A DNA stretch of 31,910 bases, from contig CAJUAE010000036.1 in assembly GCA_910583965.1 (NCBI GenBank), positions 1 through 31,910 of the forward strand, given 5' to 3'. The DNA comes from an uncultured Lachnospiraceae bacterium. Its GTDB lineage: Bacteria; Bacillota; Clostridia; Lachnospirales; Lachnospiraceae. How positions within the stretch are numbered: the first letter of the stretch is position 1; each line of letters opens with the position of its first letter. A program made the translations under genes and the position numbers. Under the pieces are notes generated by a model. That model had not been told where the DNA came from. It worked only from the letters and a program-made list of their open reading frames with translations, and made no database searches. Positions 25,335 through 31,910 of this stretch are shown here, in pieces.

Positions 25335-26213
25335 ATGGCACAACGAGGATTGGGTAAAGGTCTTGATTCTTTAATACCTGCGTCAAGAGGCAATGAGATT
25401 AAGGAGACAAAACAAAACGAGACAGTTGTAAAAATTGCAAAGGTTGAGCCAAATAGAGATCAGCCCCGCAAAAATTTTGACGAGGATTCATTACAGGAAT
25501 TGGCAGATTCCATTAAGCAGTTTGGTCTGCTTCAGCCAATCCTTGTACAAGATAAAAAAAATTATTATGAGATTATTGCTGGAGAGAGAAGATGGCGCGC
25601 TGCAAAAATTGCCGGATTAAAAGAGATTCCTGTTATTATTCGTAATTATACAGAGCGGGAGATTGTTGAAATTTCTTTGATTGAAAATATTCAAAGAGAA
25701 GATTTGAATCCAATTGAGGAGGCACATGCATTTAAAAGACTTTTGGAAGAATTTCATCTAAAACAGGACGAAGTGGCGGAGTGTGTCTCAAAAAGTAGAA
25801 CAGCCGTAACGAATAGTATGCGTCTATTAAAACTTTGTGAGGGTGTCCAACAGATGATTATTGACGATATGCTTTCTACTGGACATGCACGCGCACTGAT
25901 TCCAATTGAGGATAAAGAACTACAATTGCAGCTTGCGCAGAGAGTATTTGATGAAAAACTTAGTGTGCGTGAAGTCGAAAAGATAGTAAAAAGTATTATC
26001 AGTCCAGAAAAAGCAAAAGAAAAAAAGGAAGATATACCACAGAATATTCAATATATTTATGAAAATATTGAAAATAGACTTAAGGAAAAATTAAGTAGAA
26101 AAGTGGCAATCTCGTCAAAGGGTAAAAGTGGAGTTGGTAAAATAGAAATCGAGTTTTATTCAAATGATGATTTAGACCGATTAATAGAATCACTTTCAAA
26201 TATGAATGTTTAA
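25335..26213 (+). CDS. parB: Chromosome partitioning protein ParB (Spo0J)
   Basis: ParB binds parS, then spreads as a CTP-dependent DNA clamp. The 292-residue protein begins RGLGKGLDSLIP, the short motif that stimulates ParA. The CTP-binding N-domain has GERRWRAAKIAGLKEIPV and ENIQREDLNPIEEA. The helix-turn-helix is around QDEVAECVSKSRTAVTNSMRLLKL, and the C-terminal dimerisation segment ends the protein. The ATG follows aaaggag. It is operonic with parA and the downstream DUF4446 gene (12 bp gap). Confidence 0.97.
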   Translation: MAQRGLGKGLDSLIPASRGNEIKETKQNETVVKIAKVEPNRDQPRKNFDEDSLQELADSIKQFGLLQPILVQDKKNYYEIIAGERRWRAAKIAGLKEIPVIIRNYTEREIVEISLIENIQREDLNPIEEAHAFKRLLEEFHLKQDEVAECVSKSRTAVTNSMRLLKLCEGVQQMIIDDMLSTGHARALIPIEDKELQLQLAQRVFDEKLSVREVEKIVKSIISPEKAKEKKEDIPQNIQYIYENIENRLKEKLSRKVAISSKGKSGVGKIEIEFYSNDDLDRLIESLSNMNV

Positions 26214-26225
26214 CAGGAGAGATTG

Positions 26226-26753
26226 ATGAATAGTAATTTTTTTAACATCTTAGGATTAAGAAATATTGATGCAGGTATTTTATTTGTTGGCCTATTTGTT
26301 TTTTGTATTATACTTTTAATTTTGAATATAACTGCATTTGTTCAAATTACTAAATTTAAAAGAAAATATACTAAGTTTATGCTTGGCAAGGATGGCGCAA
26401 ATCTTGAGGATGATATAATGACATTATATGAAGATAACAAGTTTATGAAGTTGAGTATTGACCGGAATCGGGAGAGTATTAAGGAACTTTCCAAAAAGCA
26501 AGAGATTGCCTTTCAAAAATTAGGTCTTGTAAAATATGATGCCTTTACAGAAATGGGAGGAAAACTCAGTTTTGCTTTAGCATTATTAGATGAAAAAAAT
26601 AATGGATTTATCATTAATTCAGTGCATAGCTCCGAAGGATGCTATTCTTATACAAAGTGGGTAAAAGAGGGGGACTCACAACTTGCACTTAGCAATGAGG
26701 AAAAGGTAGCGGTAGAGCGTGCTATTAATGGTAGTTCATCGGATTTAGAATAA
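26226..26753 (+). CDS. DUF4446 membrane-anchored protein
   Basis: The protein is 175 residues long. One membrane helix (about 16-40, ILFVGLFVFCIILLILNITAFV) is followed by a charged coiled-coil segment (FKRKY to AFQKLG). A C-terminal domain follows with VKYDAFTEMGGKLSFALALLDEKNNGFIINSVHSSEGCYSY, which I recognise as DUF4446, a family commonly found after parB in Firmicutes. Its function is not known; a link to the segregation machinery at the membrane is inference from position. The ATG at 26226 follows aggagag; a TTG directly before it is in frame. Confidence 0.88.
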   Translation: MNSNFFNILGLRNIDAGILFVGLFVFCIILLILNITAFVQITKFKRKYTKFMLGKDGANLEDDIMTLYEDNKFMKLSIDRNRESIKELSKKQEIAFQKLGLVKYDAFTEMGGKLSFALALLDEKNNGFIINSVHSSEGCYSYTKWVKEGDSQLALSNEEKVAVERAINGSSSDLE

Positions 26754-26805
26754 TTGTACGAATGGACGAGACGTTCAAATTTTGGAAAGAAAGAAGGAAT
26801 TAGTT

Positions 26806-27999
26806 ATGAAGTTAGTGACAGTTGAAGATTTAAGAGAAGGCGATATCATTGCCAGTGATGTCTTGCTTGAAGATTATACAGTAGTGCTGAGTAAAGGAAC
26901 TGTAATTAAGACACAATATATTGATAAGTTGCGAGAATTGGAAGTATTTACAGTATATATCGAAGAACGACAAGAAAAAGAAGAAATAAAAACGCAATCA
27001 AAACCTCCAGTGGCAGCGAAGAAAACAGAAGATACCCCCCCTGCAACATCAACATCATCTTCCACAGTAAAAACGCCTACACCACAGAATCCTCCACAGA
27101 AAAAAGAAAAGAAACTTTCTATGGAGAAAGTGACAATCCTGCGTGATGATGTAGAAGAACAGGTGAAAAATAAAATAAAAGATATTCTTGAAATGCATAT
27201 TTATCAACAGACAGAAGGTTTGCAAAAAATTGCAGAAACTGCACAAAATATAATTACGGATATTCTTGAGGAGGAGGAAGTTGTAGAAAAGGTTTATGAT
27301 GTCAGAGAGAGAAGCGCTGATATTTATGAACATTCCCTTCAGGTTTGTACCATTGCGACTTTGATTGCTCTCAAATTGGGAATGAATAAAAAACAAGTTT
27401 ATGATATTAGCGTTGGTTCTTTAATACATGATTTAGGACTTCGATATCTTGTGGTGCGGTATGAGGATCAGGATATTAATCTTTTGCCTGCAAAAGATCA
27501 AGAAGAATACAAGAAACATCCAATATATGCATATACAGCAGTGAAAAATGAAACATGGCTTTCTGATAACGCAAAAGATATTGTTTTAAATCATCATGAG
27601 AGAAAGGATAAGTCTGGATATCCTCTTGGCACAGATCTTGTTTCACGTATGACACAGATTGTGGGTGTTTGTGATGAATTTGATGAGTTGATTTCTGGTG
27701 TTGGAAAAGCAAGAGTCAGGGTTCATGAGGCAATCAATAATATTAGAAATTATAGTGGTATTTGGTATGATTCAGATATTGTGTCTGCATTTTTACAGTT
27801 GATTGCAGTTTATCCTGTTGGCTCTAGAGTTAAGACAAACAAAGGAGAGCTTGGCATTGTAATGCGTCAGAATCCGCATTTTCCAGAAAGACCTGTGTTG
27901 CGTATTATTGAAGATAAGTATGGTCAGGCGATTCATATGGAAATTATTGTAGATCTTATTAAAGATACAAGCGTAGTCATACAACAGGTTGTAAAATAA
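26806..27999 (+). CDS. HD-GYP-like domain protein, divergent active site
   Basis: The protein is 397 residues long. The N-terminus (1-55, LVTVEDLREGDIIASDVLLEDYTVVLSKGTVI) is the small domain often ahead of HD-GYP. A Pro/Thr/Ser-rich linker follows (about 60-105), then an HD domain: EHSLQVCTIATLIALKLG, HDLG at 208-211, KHPIYAYTAV and NHHERKDKSGYP. HD-GYP enzymes degrade cyclic di-GMP. Here HDIGK reads HDLGL and the DGxGYP element reads DKSGYP, so activity is uncertain. A C-terminal segment of about 70 residues (GELGIVMRQN, VLRIIEDKYGQ) is extra. ATG at 26806 with aagga; a TTG at 26782 is also in frame. serS follows 21 bp later. Confidence 0.87.
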   Translation: MKLVTVEDLREGDIIASDVLLEDYTVVLSKGTVIKTQYIDKLRELEVFTVYIEERQEKEEIKTQSKPPVAAKKTEDTPPATSTSSSTVKTPTPQNPPQKKEKKLSMEKVTILRDDVEEQVKNKIKDILEMHIYQQTEGLQKIAETAQNIITDILEEEEVVEKVYDVRERSADIYEHSLQVCTIATLIALKLGMNKKQVYDISVGSLIHDLGLRYLVVRYEDQDINLLPAKDQEEYKKHPIYAYTAVKNETWLSDNAKDIVLNHHERKDKSGYPLGTDLVSRMTQIVGVCDEFDELISGVGKARVRVHEAINNIRNYSGIWYDSDIVSAFLQLIAVYPVGSRVKTNKGELGIVMRQNPHFPERPVLRIIEDKYGQAIHMEIIVDLIKDTSVVIQQVVK

Positions 28000-28020
28000 A
28001 AATCTAAAGGAGTCAGTAAA

Positions 28021-29298
28021 ATGATTGATATTAAATTTTTGAGAGAAAATCCTGAGGTAGTAAAGGAGAATATCAGAAAAAAATTTCAGGATCACAAACT
28101 TGCGCTTGTCGATGAAGTGATTGCATTAGATGCGCAGGCAAGAAAGACACAACAAGAAGCAGACAATCTTCGCGCCGATAGAAATAGACTTTCCAAACAG
28201 ATTGGTGCTTTGATGGGGCAAGGGAAAAAAGAAGAAGCTGAGGAAATAAAAAAACAGGTAAATGCGCAGGCAAAAACACTTGAGGAACTTGCTGAAAAAG
28301 AAAAAGAACTTGGTGAAAAAGTCAATAAGATTATGATGACAATTCCAAACATTATAGATCCAAGTGTACCAATCGGCAAAAGTGATGCAGATAATGTAGA
28401 GATTCAGAAATATGGGGAGCCTGTAGTTCCAGATTTTGAAATTCCTTATCACACAGAAATTATGGAAAAGTTGAAGGGGCTTGACCTTGATAGTGCACGA
28501 AAAGTTGCAGGAAATGGGTTCTACTATCTGATGGGAGATATAGCAAGACTCCATTCAGCAGTAATTTCTTACGCGAGAGATTTTATGATTGACAGAGGAT
28601 TTCTGTATTGTGTTCCTCCTTTTATGATTCGGAGTAATGTCGTGACAGGTGTTATGAGTTTTGATGAAATGGATGCGATGATGTATAAGATTGAAGGAGA
28701 GGATCTTTATTTGATCGGTACAAGTGAGCATTCAATGATTGGAAAATTCATTGATACTATTATTCCAGAAAACGAGTTGCCAAAGACACTGACTAGCTAT
28801 TCTCCTTGTTTTAGAAAGGAGAAGGGAGCACATGGCCTTGAAGAACGCGGTGTATATAGAATCCATCAATTTGAAAAACAGGAAATGATTGTTGTTTGTA
28901 AACCTGAGGAATCTCCAAAGTGGTTTGATAAATTATGGCAGAATACAGTCGATCTGTTTCAAAGTTTAGACATTCCTGTTCGTACTTTGGAGTGCTGTTC
29001 TGGTGATTTGGCGGATTTGAAAGTGAAATCGATTGATGTGGAAGCATGGTCACCAAGACAGAAAAAATATTTTGAAGTGGGAAGTTGTTCAAATCTTGGT
29101 GACGCGCAAGCAAGAAGGCTAAAAATTAGAGTAAGTGCAGAAAACGGAAAATATTTTGCACATACATTAAATAATACTGTTGTAGCACCTCCTAGAATGT
29201 TGATTGCGTTTTTAGAGAATAATTTGCAGGCGGATGGATCGGTAAAAATTCCAAAAGCGTTACAGCCATATATGGGTGGAAAAACAGAAATAAAATAA
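28021..29298 (+). CDS. serS: Seryl-tRNA synthetase
   Basis: This class II enzyme charges tRNA-Ser (and tRNA-Sec) with serine. The 425-residue protein starts MIDIKFLRENPEVVKENI, then has the long helical arm (about 30-105) that grips the tRNA. In the core, motif 2 is TSYSPCFRKEKGAHGLEERGVYRIHQFEKQE and motif 3 is NNTVVAPPRMLIAFLENN. Most bacteria have TAEVPL before motif 2; here it is GTSEHSMIGKF, which I associate with the Lachnospiraceae branch. The ATG follows aaaggag. No T-box leader precedes it, so it is likely co-transcribed with the HD-GYP gene. Confidence 0.96.
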   Translation: MIDIKFLRENPEVVKENIRKKFQDHKLALVDEVIALDAQARKTQQEADNLRADRNRLSKQIGALMGQGKKEEAEEIKKQVNAQAKTLEELAEKEKELGEKVNKIMMTIPNIIDPSVPIGKSDADNVEIQKYGEPVVPDFEIPYHTEIMEKLKGLDLDSARKVAGNGFYYLMGDIARLHSAVISYARDFMIDRGFLYCVPPFMIRSNVVTGVMSFDEMDAMMYKIEGEDLYLIGTSEHSMIGKFIDTIIPENELPKTLTSYSPCFRKEKGAHGLEERGVYRIHQFEKQEMIVVCKPEESPKWFDKLWQNTVDLFQSLDIPVRTLECCSGDLADLKVKSIDVEAWSPRQKKYFEVGSCSNLGDAQARRLKIRVSAENGKYFAHTLNNTVVAPPRMLIAFLENNLQADGSVKIPKALQPYMGGKTEIK

Positions 29299-29311
29299 GA
29301 AGATAAAATTG

Positions 29312-29327
29312 TAAGAAAAAATTCTTA
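29312..29327 (+). terminator. Weak hairpin after serS
   Basis: taagaa/ttctta with an AAAA loop and a T-rich tail; the stem is short and nearly all A-T, so termination would be partial. Confidence 0.35.
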
Positions 29328-29370
29328 TTTATTATAAAAGATCTATCATAAAAAGAAAGGCATGATTACA

Positions 29371-30306
29371 GTGCACAGATATTTAAGGGCTATTGGTTTT
29401 AGCAAAATAAAAAAAAGAGAAGAACTTCAGGCACTTATCAATGAAGTTGTTGAACAGACAATTTTAAATCCATCTGAATTGAATCAAAAAGAACAGGTTT
29501 ATGCCTATGCGAGAGATATCGCAGCAGATGAGGATGACCATGTGTATGCGGAGCTAGCTCTTGATTTTGTGCATGGTGCTGGAATTTGTGTACGTGGTGA
29601 GTTTGACGAAGACAATAGTTTTTTATATGAATATTATTTCCCTTATCTAACAGGAAATCATATTAGTTCTAATGAAGATATTACAATTGAAAGGCAAGCG
29701 GAAAAGGAATCTTATGCTGGTGTGTGTGATGATATTAAAGTTGGCGTTACAATCATATTTTATTTGCGGAATATGGTTCCATATATAAGGCTTAAAGCCT
29801 TAAAACGTTTGCCGATTCAAGGGACATCACTTGTTTTGAGTGCGCTTTCTATTGATGGAACAATCATGATGCCAATCATTAAAAATGAGTATGAAAAACA
29901 GCGCATTAAAAAAGTATCCAATGAGCGCAATCAATTGATTGCACAGGCCAGAATGGGTGATGAAGATGCGATTGAGAGTCTGACATTGGAAGATATGGAT
30001 ACTTATACTACAATCTCACGAAGAATCCATAAAGAAGATGTATTTAGTCTGGTGGATACGTATTTTATGCCTTATGGTGTAGAGTGCGATCAATATTCGA
30101 TTTTAGGTGAGATTGCAGACTTTCATATAGACAAAAATCGCATTACGAACGAAGAAGTAATTTTTATGACACTTGAATGCAATGAAGTGACACTTGAAGT
30201 CTGTATTAATAGGACGGATTTGTATGGGGAACCTGCAGTGGGAAGGCGGTTTAAAGGAGTTATCTGGCTTCAGGGATATATTGAATTTCCACAGCAGAAT
30301 TTTTAA
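29371..30306 (+). CDS. DUF3881 family protein
   Basis: The protein is 311 residues long and begins HRYLRAIGFSKIKKREELQALI, which I recognise as DUF3881, a Lachnospiraceae family of unknown function. It is soluble, with no membrane segment or catalytic motif that I can see; the middle has YAGVCDDIKVGVTIIFYLRN and the C-terminus GRRFKGVIWLQGYIEF. A GTG start at 29371 is preferred. The aaagg site (29356-29360) lies 10 bases upstream of it, but only one base before the in-frame ATG at 29362. The conserved N-terminus also starts at the GTG. The gene is read with the fork. Confidence 0.85.
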   Translation: MHRYLRAIGFSKIKKREELQALINEVVEQTILNPSELNQKEQVYAYARDIAADEDDHVYAELALDFVHGAGICVRGEFDEDNSFLYEYYFPYLTGNHISSNEDITIERQAEKESYAGVCDDIKVGVTIIFYLRNMVPYIRLKALKRLPIQGTSLVLSALSIDGTIMMPIIKNEYEKQRIKKVSNERNQLIAQARMGDEDAIESLTLEDMDTYTTISRRIHKEDVFSLVDTYFMPYGVECDQYSILGEIADFHIDKNRITNEEVIFMTLECNEVTLEVCINRTDLYGEPAVGRRFKGVIWLQGYIEFPQQNF

Positions 30307-30313
30307 AAAGTAG

Positions 30314-30341
30314 TTGCAATAATTATGACATCTGGTATAAT
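30314..30341 (+). promoter_or_regulatory. Promoter of the tRNA-Arg locus
   Basis: TTGCAA (30314-30319), 16-base spacer, TATAAT (30336-30341) preceded by TG (extended -10). It points into the broken tRNA copy 31 bases downstream. Confidence 0.75.
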
Positions 30342-30372
30342 GAAAAAGTACATGAACTTAGGTGTCGTATAA

Positions 30373-30440
30373 GTCCTCGTAGCTCAGTTGGACAGAGCAC
30401 ACGCCTCCTAAGCGGTAGGTGTTCGATTGCCAAAGCAACG
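30373..30440 (+). pseudogene. Broken tRNA-Arg(CCT) copy
   Basis: The 5' half is almost that of the intact gene 124 bp downstream: GTCCTCG acceptor strand, GCTC...GAGC D-arm and a CTCCTAA anticodon loop (CCT). The anticodon stem cacgc/gcggt has two mismatches. After aggt the sequence runs into ttcgatt without flanking T-stem pairs, and no 3' acceptor strand is present. It cannot fold as a normal tRNA. Its own promoter and terminator remain, so a stable RNA could still be made. The 3' limit is approximate. Confidence 0.75.
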
Positions 30441-30467
30441 TAAAATCAACAATTTCATAGCTGAATG

Positions 30468-30489
30468 ACTTGCTTATTAGCAAGTTTTT
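30468..30489 (+). terminator. Intrinsic terminator after the broken tRNA copy
   Basis: acttgct (30468-30474), TATT loop, agcaagt (30479-30485), then TTTTT. It lies only 7 bases before the intact tRNA-Arg. Confidence 0.75.
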
Positions 30490-30496
30490 CATACAA

Positions 30497-30570
<74 letters not shown>

Positions 30571-30573
30571 CTG

Positions 30574-30616
30574 GAAAGCATTGAAAACACTGGATTTTTC
30601 AATGCTTTCTTTTTTT
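30574..30616 (+). terminator. Intrinsic terminator after tRNA-Arg
   Basis: A perfect 14-bp stem (30574-30587 with 30596-30609), an 8-base loop and seven T. Confidence 0.92.
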
Positions 30617-30720
30617 GCCCCAACAAGAAACTCAAAATCAGAGGACTCGATTTTTTGAATATTTTTTATCAGCCGTGTTGCTAAGAGGGAATCGAACACT
30701 AAACTGCACTTTCAAAGCCG

Positions 30721-30770
30721 TTGCTAATAATCTGCTAATTGCAGAATTAGCAGGTTTTAGCTGCTAATAG
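30721..30770. repeat. Cluster of TGCTAAT repeats at the recombinase 3' end
   Basis: Four TGCTAAT copies occur in 50 bp. Two form a perfect 9-bp inverted repeat (30732-30740 with 30745-30753), and one lies inside the last codons of the recombinase. Such clusters near integrase genes are often arm-type binding sites of an attachment region; the stem may also end the recombinase mRNA. Confidence 0.6.
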
Positions 30771-31815
30771 CGTTCTGCTTTAGTGCTTTTGTCAGCATGG
30801 AGACCAGTTCCGGCGACTGTTCCAATGCCGAGATTAAATTTGTCAGGTCAGTGCCGGTTTCTTTAGGCGGCTTTACATCCTTCAAAGGATTAACAGGATT
30901 TTTGGCATAAAACGTGGTCTCAAATTTCTGGGCGTTCACTTTCCTGTCCTCATCCAGGATATGTGCATAAATGTCGGTAATCATATCAATCTGCGCATGA
31001 CCGGTATCCCCTTGTGTTGCCTTTAAGTCACCGTGATTGAGTTTCAGCTTATAAGTCGTGCTGGAATGGCGCAGGGAATGGAACACAACATAGGGCAGCC
31101 CCGCCTTCTCCCTGAGCCTGGAAAACTCTTTTTCCATAATGCGGTTTTCAACTGGCCTTCCGTTTGGAAGTGTCAGCACAAGGTTGTAATCAGAAAAGTC
31201 CTGGGCCAGATATTCCTTATATTGGTTCTGGATTTGTTTCCATTCCCGCAGTATGTAAGCAACCGTTTTGGGTATCCATACTTTTCTGATACTGGATTCG
31301 GTCTTAGGCTTTTTCAGGACAAGGTTGGTGTGGGTATTCGACATGACGGAAGGAAAAATAAACATGATGTCCTTATCGTCCAACTGCTGTCGTGCTTCCC
31401 TAGATACACAGGCAAGTTCCTGTTCGATCCAAAGGTGGGAATCGTCATTTGCAATGTCCTCGTCTGAAATATGTACCTTGTCCCATGTCAGCCCACAGAT
31501 TTCGCCATAACGCATGGAACAGGCAAAAGCCAGGTTCATTGCGACATAAAGTTTCATGTCGTCACATTCATCCAAAGCCTTCCTTATCATGTCCGCCGTC
31601 CAGATGTCGCGCTTTTTGTAGTTTGTCTTAGGCTTGTTTGCATGGGGGAACGGGTTCCTTGCGATAATTTCCCATTTTACTGCCTGCTCGAAAGCACACC
31701 TGAGTATCTTATGGATACTGTGGATAGTTCCGGGTGTAAGGTATTCACTCTGCGGTTTTCTGTTTTTCTTTGCAACGGGCCTTGTTTTCTGCAGACGAAC
31801 ATAGAACTCATCCAC
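30757..31815 (-). CDS. Tyrosine recombinase (integrase), N-terminally truncated
   Basis: The protein is 352 residues from the first usable start (GTG). The catalytic domain is complete: R102 (SMRYGEICGL), H246-x-x-R249 (HSLRH), H273 (GDTGHAQIDM) and nucleophile Y283 (DIYAH). A core-binding domain precedes it. The reading frame continues upstream without a start (ITPKY, typical integrase sequence) to a TAA at 31852-31854, so the N-terminal DNA-binding domain has been lost. The sequence is visibly richer in G+C than its neighbours and is read toward oriC, both signs of transfer. It adjoins tRNA-Arg(CCT), a common target of this class. Probably inactive as an integrase. Confidence 0.88.
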   Translation of the reverse strand: MDEFYVRLQKTRPVAKKNRKPQSEYLTPGTIHSIHKILRCAFEQAVKWEIIARNPFPHANKPKTNYKKRDIWTADMIRKALDECDDMKLYVAMNLAFACSMRYGEICGLTWDKVHISDEDIANDDSHLWIEQELACVSREARQQLDDKDIMFIFPSVMSNTHTNLVLKKPKTESSIRKVWIPKTVAYILREWKQIQNQYKEYLAQDFSDYNLVLTLPNGRPVENRIMEKEFSRLREKAGLPYVVFHSLRHSSTTYKLKLNHGDLKATQGDTGHAQIDMITDIYAHILDEDRKVNAQKFETTFYAKNPVNPLKDVKPPKETGTDLTNLISALEQSPELVSMLTKALKQNAISS

Positions 31816-31910
31816 ATATTTCGGGGTGATGTCCCATACGCACCAACTTAATTATTCTTCCATAATAAATCATTTTCTGATGTCATTAGACAGAGGTGAA
31901 AAATATGGAG
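31816..31910. other. Breakpoint region upstream of the integrase, possible start of another gene
   Basis: Integrase-like coding ends at about 31845, where the sequence turns AT-rich. At the window edge gaggtg (31893-31898) precedes an ATG at 31905, so a plus-strand gene, perhaps a transposase of an inserted element, may begin here. Only two codons are visible. Confidence 0.35.

Noticed and set aside
27639..27654. parS-like sequence inside the HD-GYP gene
   Set aside because: TGTTTCACGTATGACA differs from parS at three positions in the right arm, so ParB nucleation is unlikely.
27999..28021. T-box leader before serS
   Set aside because: Only 21 bases separate the genes; no room for a T-box.

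Overview
The window is the replication-origin region of a low-GC Firmicutes chromosome, most likely a member of the Lachnospiraceae (Clostridia). The grounds are the divergent dnaA/rpmH origin layout, the AT-rich sequence, the closeness of SerRS, GyrA and MnmE to that family as I remember it, and a DUF3881-type protein that I know only from Lachnospiraceae. Species cannot be named from sequence alone.

Layout. (1) 1-4955 is an accessory left flank: a leucine-rich-repeat protein, a coiled-coil hypothetical protein, a cardiolipin synthase and a possible orphan PD-(D/E)XK-like nuclease. (2) 4984-14003 is the leftward replication operon: dnaA-dnaN-yaaA(S4)-recF-gyrB-gyrA. (3) 14004-14800 holds the main DnaA-box cluster. 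A second part of the origin lies between dnaA and dnaN and has boxes followed by a DnaA-trio-like tract and an AT-rich stretch, so oriC looks bipartite as in Bacillus. (4) 14801-23486 runs rightward: rpmH-rnpA-yidD-yidC-jag, then mnmE-mnmG-rsmG and a soluble histidine kinase with a LuxR-type response regulator. (5) 23487-24545 is about 1.06 kb without a gene. It contains three perfect parS sites and an unusual series of hairpins and repeats. (6) 24546-30306 is parA-parB, a DUF4446 protein, an HD-GYP-like protein, serS and a DUF3881 protein. (7) 30307-31910 has a broken tRNA-Arg(CCT) copy, an intact tRNA-Arg(CCT) and an N-terminally truncated tyrosine recombinase whose composition differs from the rest: the edge of an integrated element.

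The core genes act together. DnaA opens the origin, DnaN, RecF and gyrase support fork progress, and ParA/ParB with parS segregate the origins. RpmH, RnpA, YidD, YidC and Jag serve the ribosome, tRNA 5' maturation and membrane insertion, and MnmE/MnmG/RsmG modify tRNA and 16S rRNA. Nearly all core genes point away from oriC, so they are co-directional with the forks.

The least-explained sequence is the hairpin array beside parS, four TGACA-N4-TGTCA palindromes inside mnmE (three at an exact 33-bp period), the broken tRNA copy that keeps its own promoter and terminator, and the nuclease-like orphan next to gyrA.
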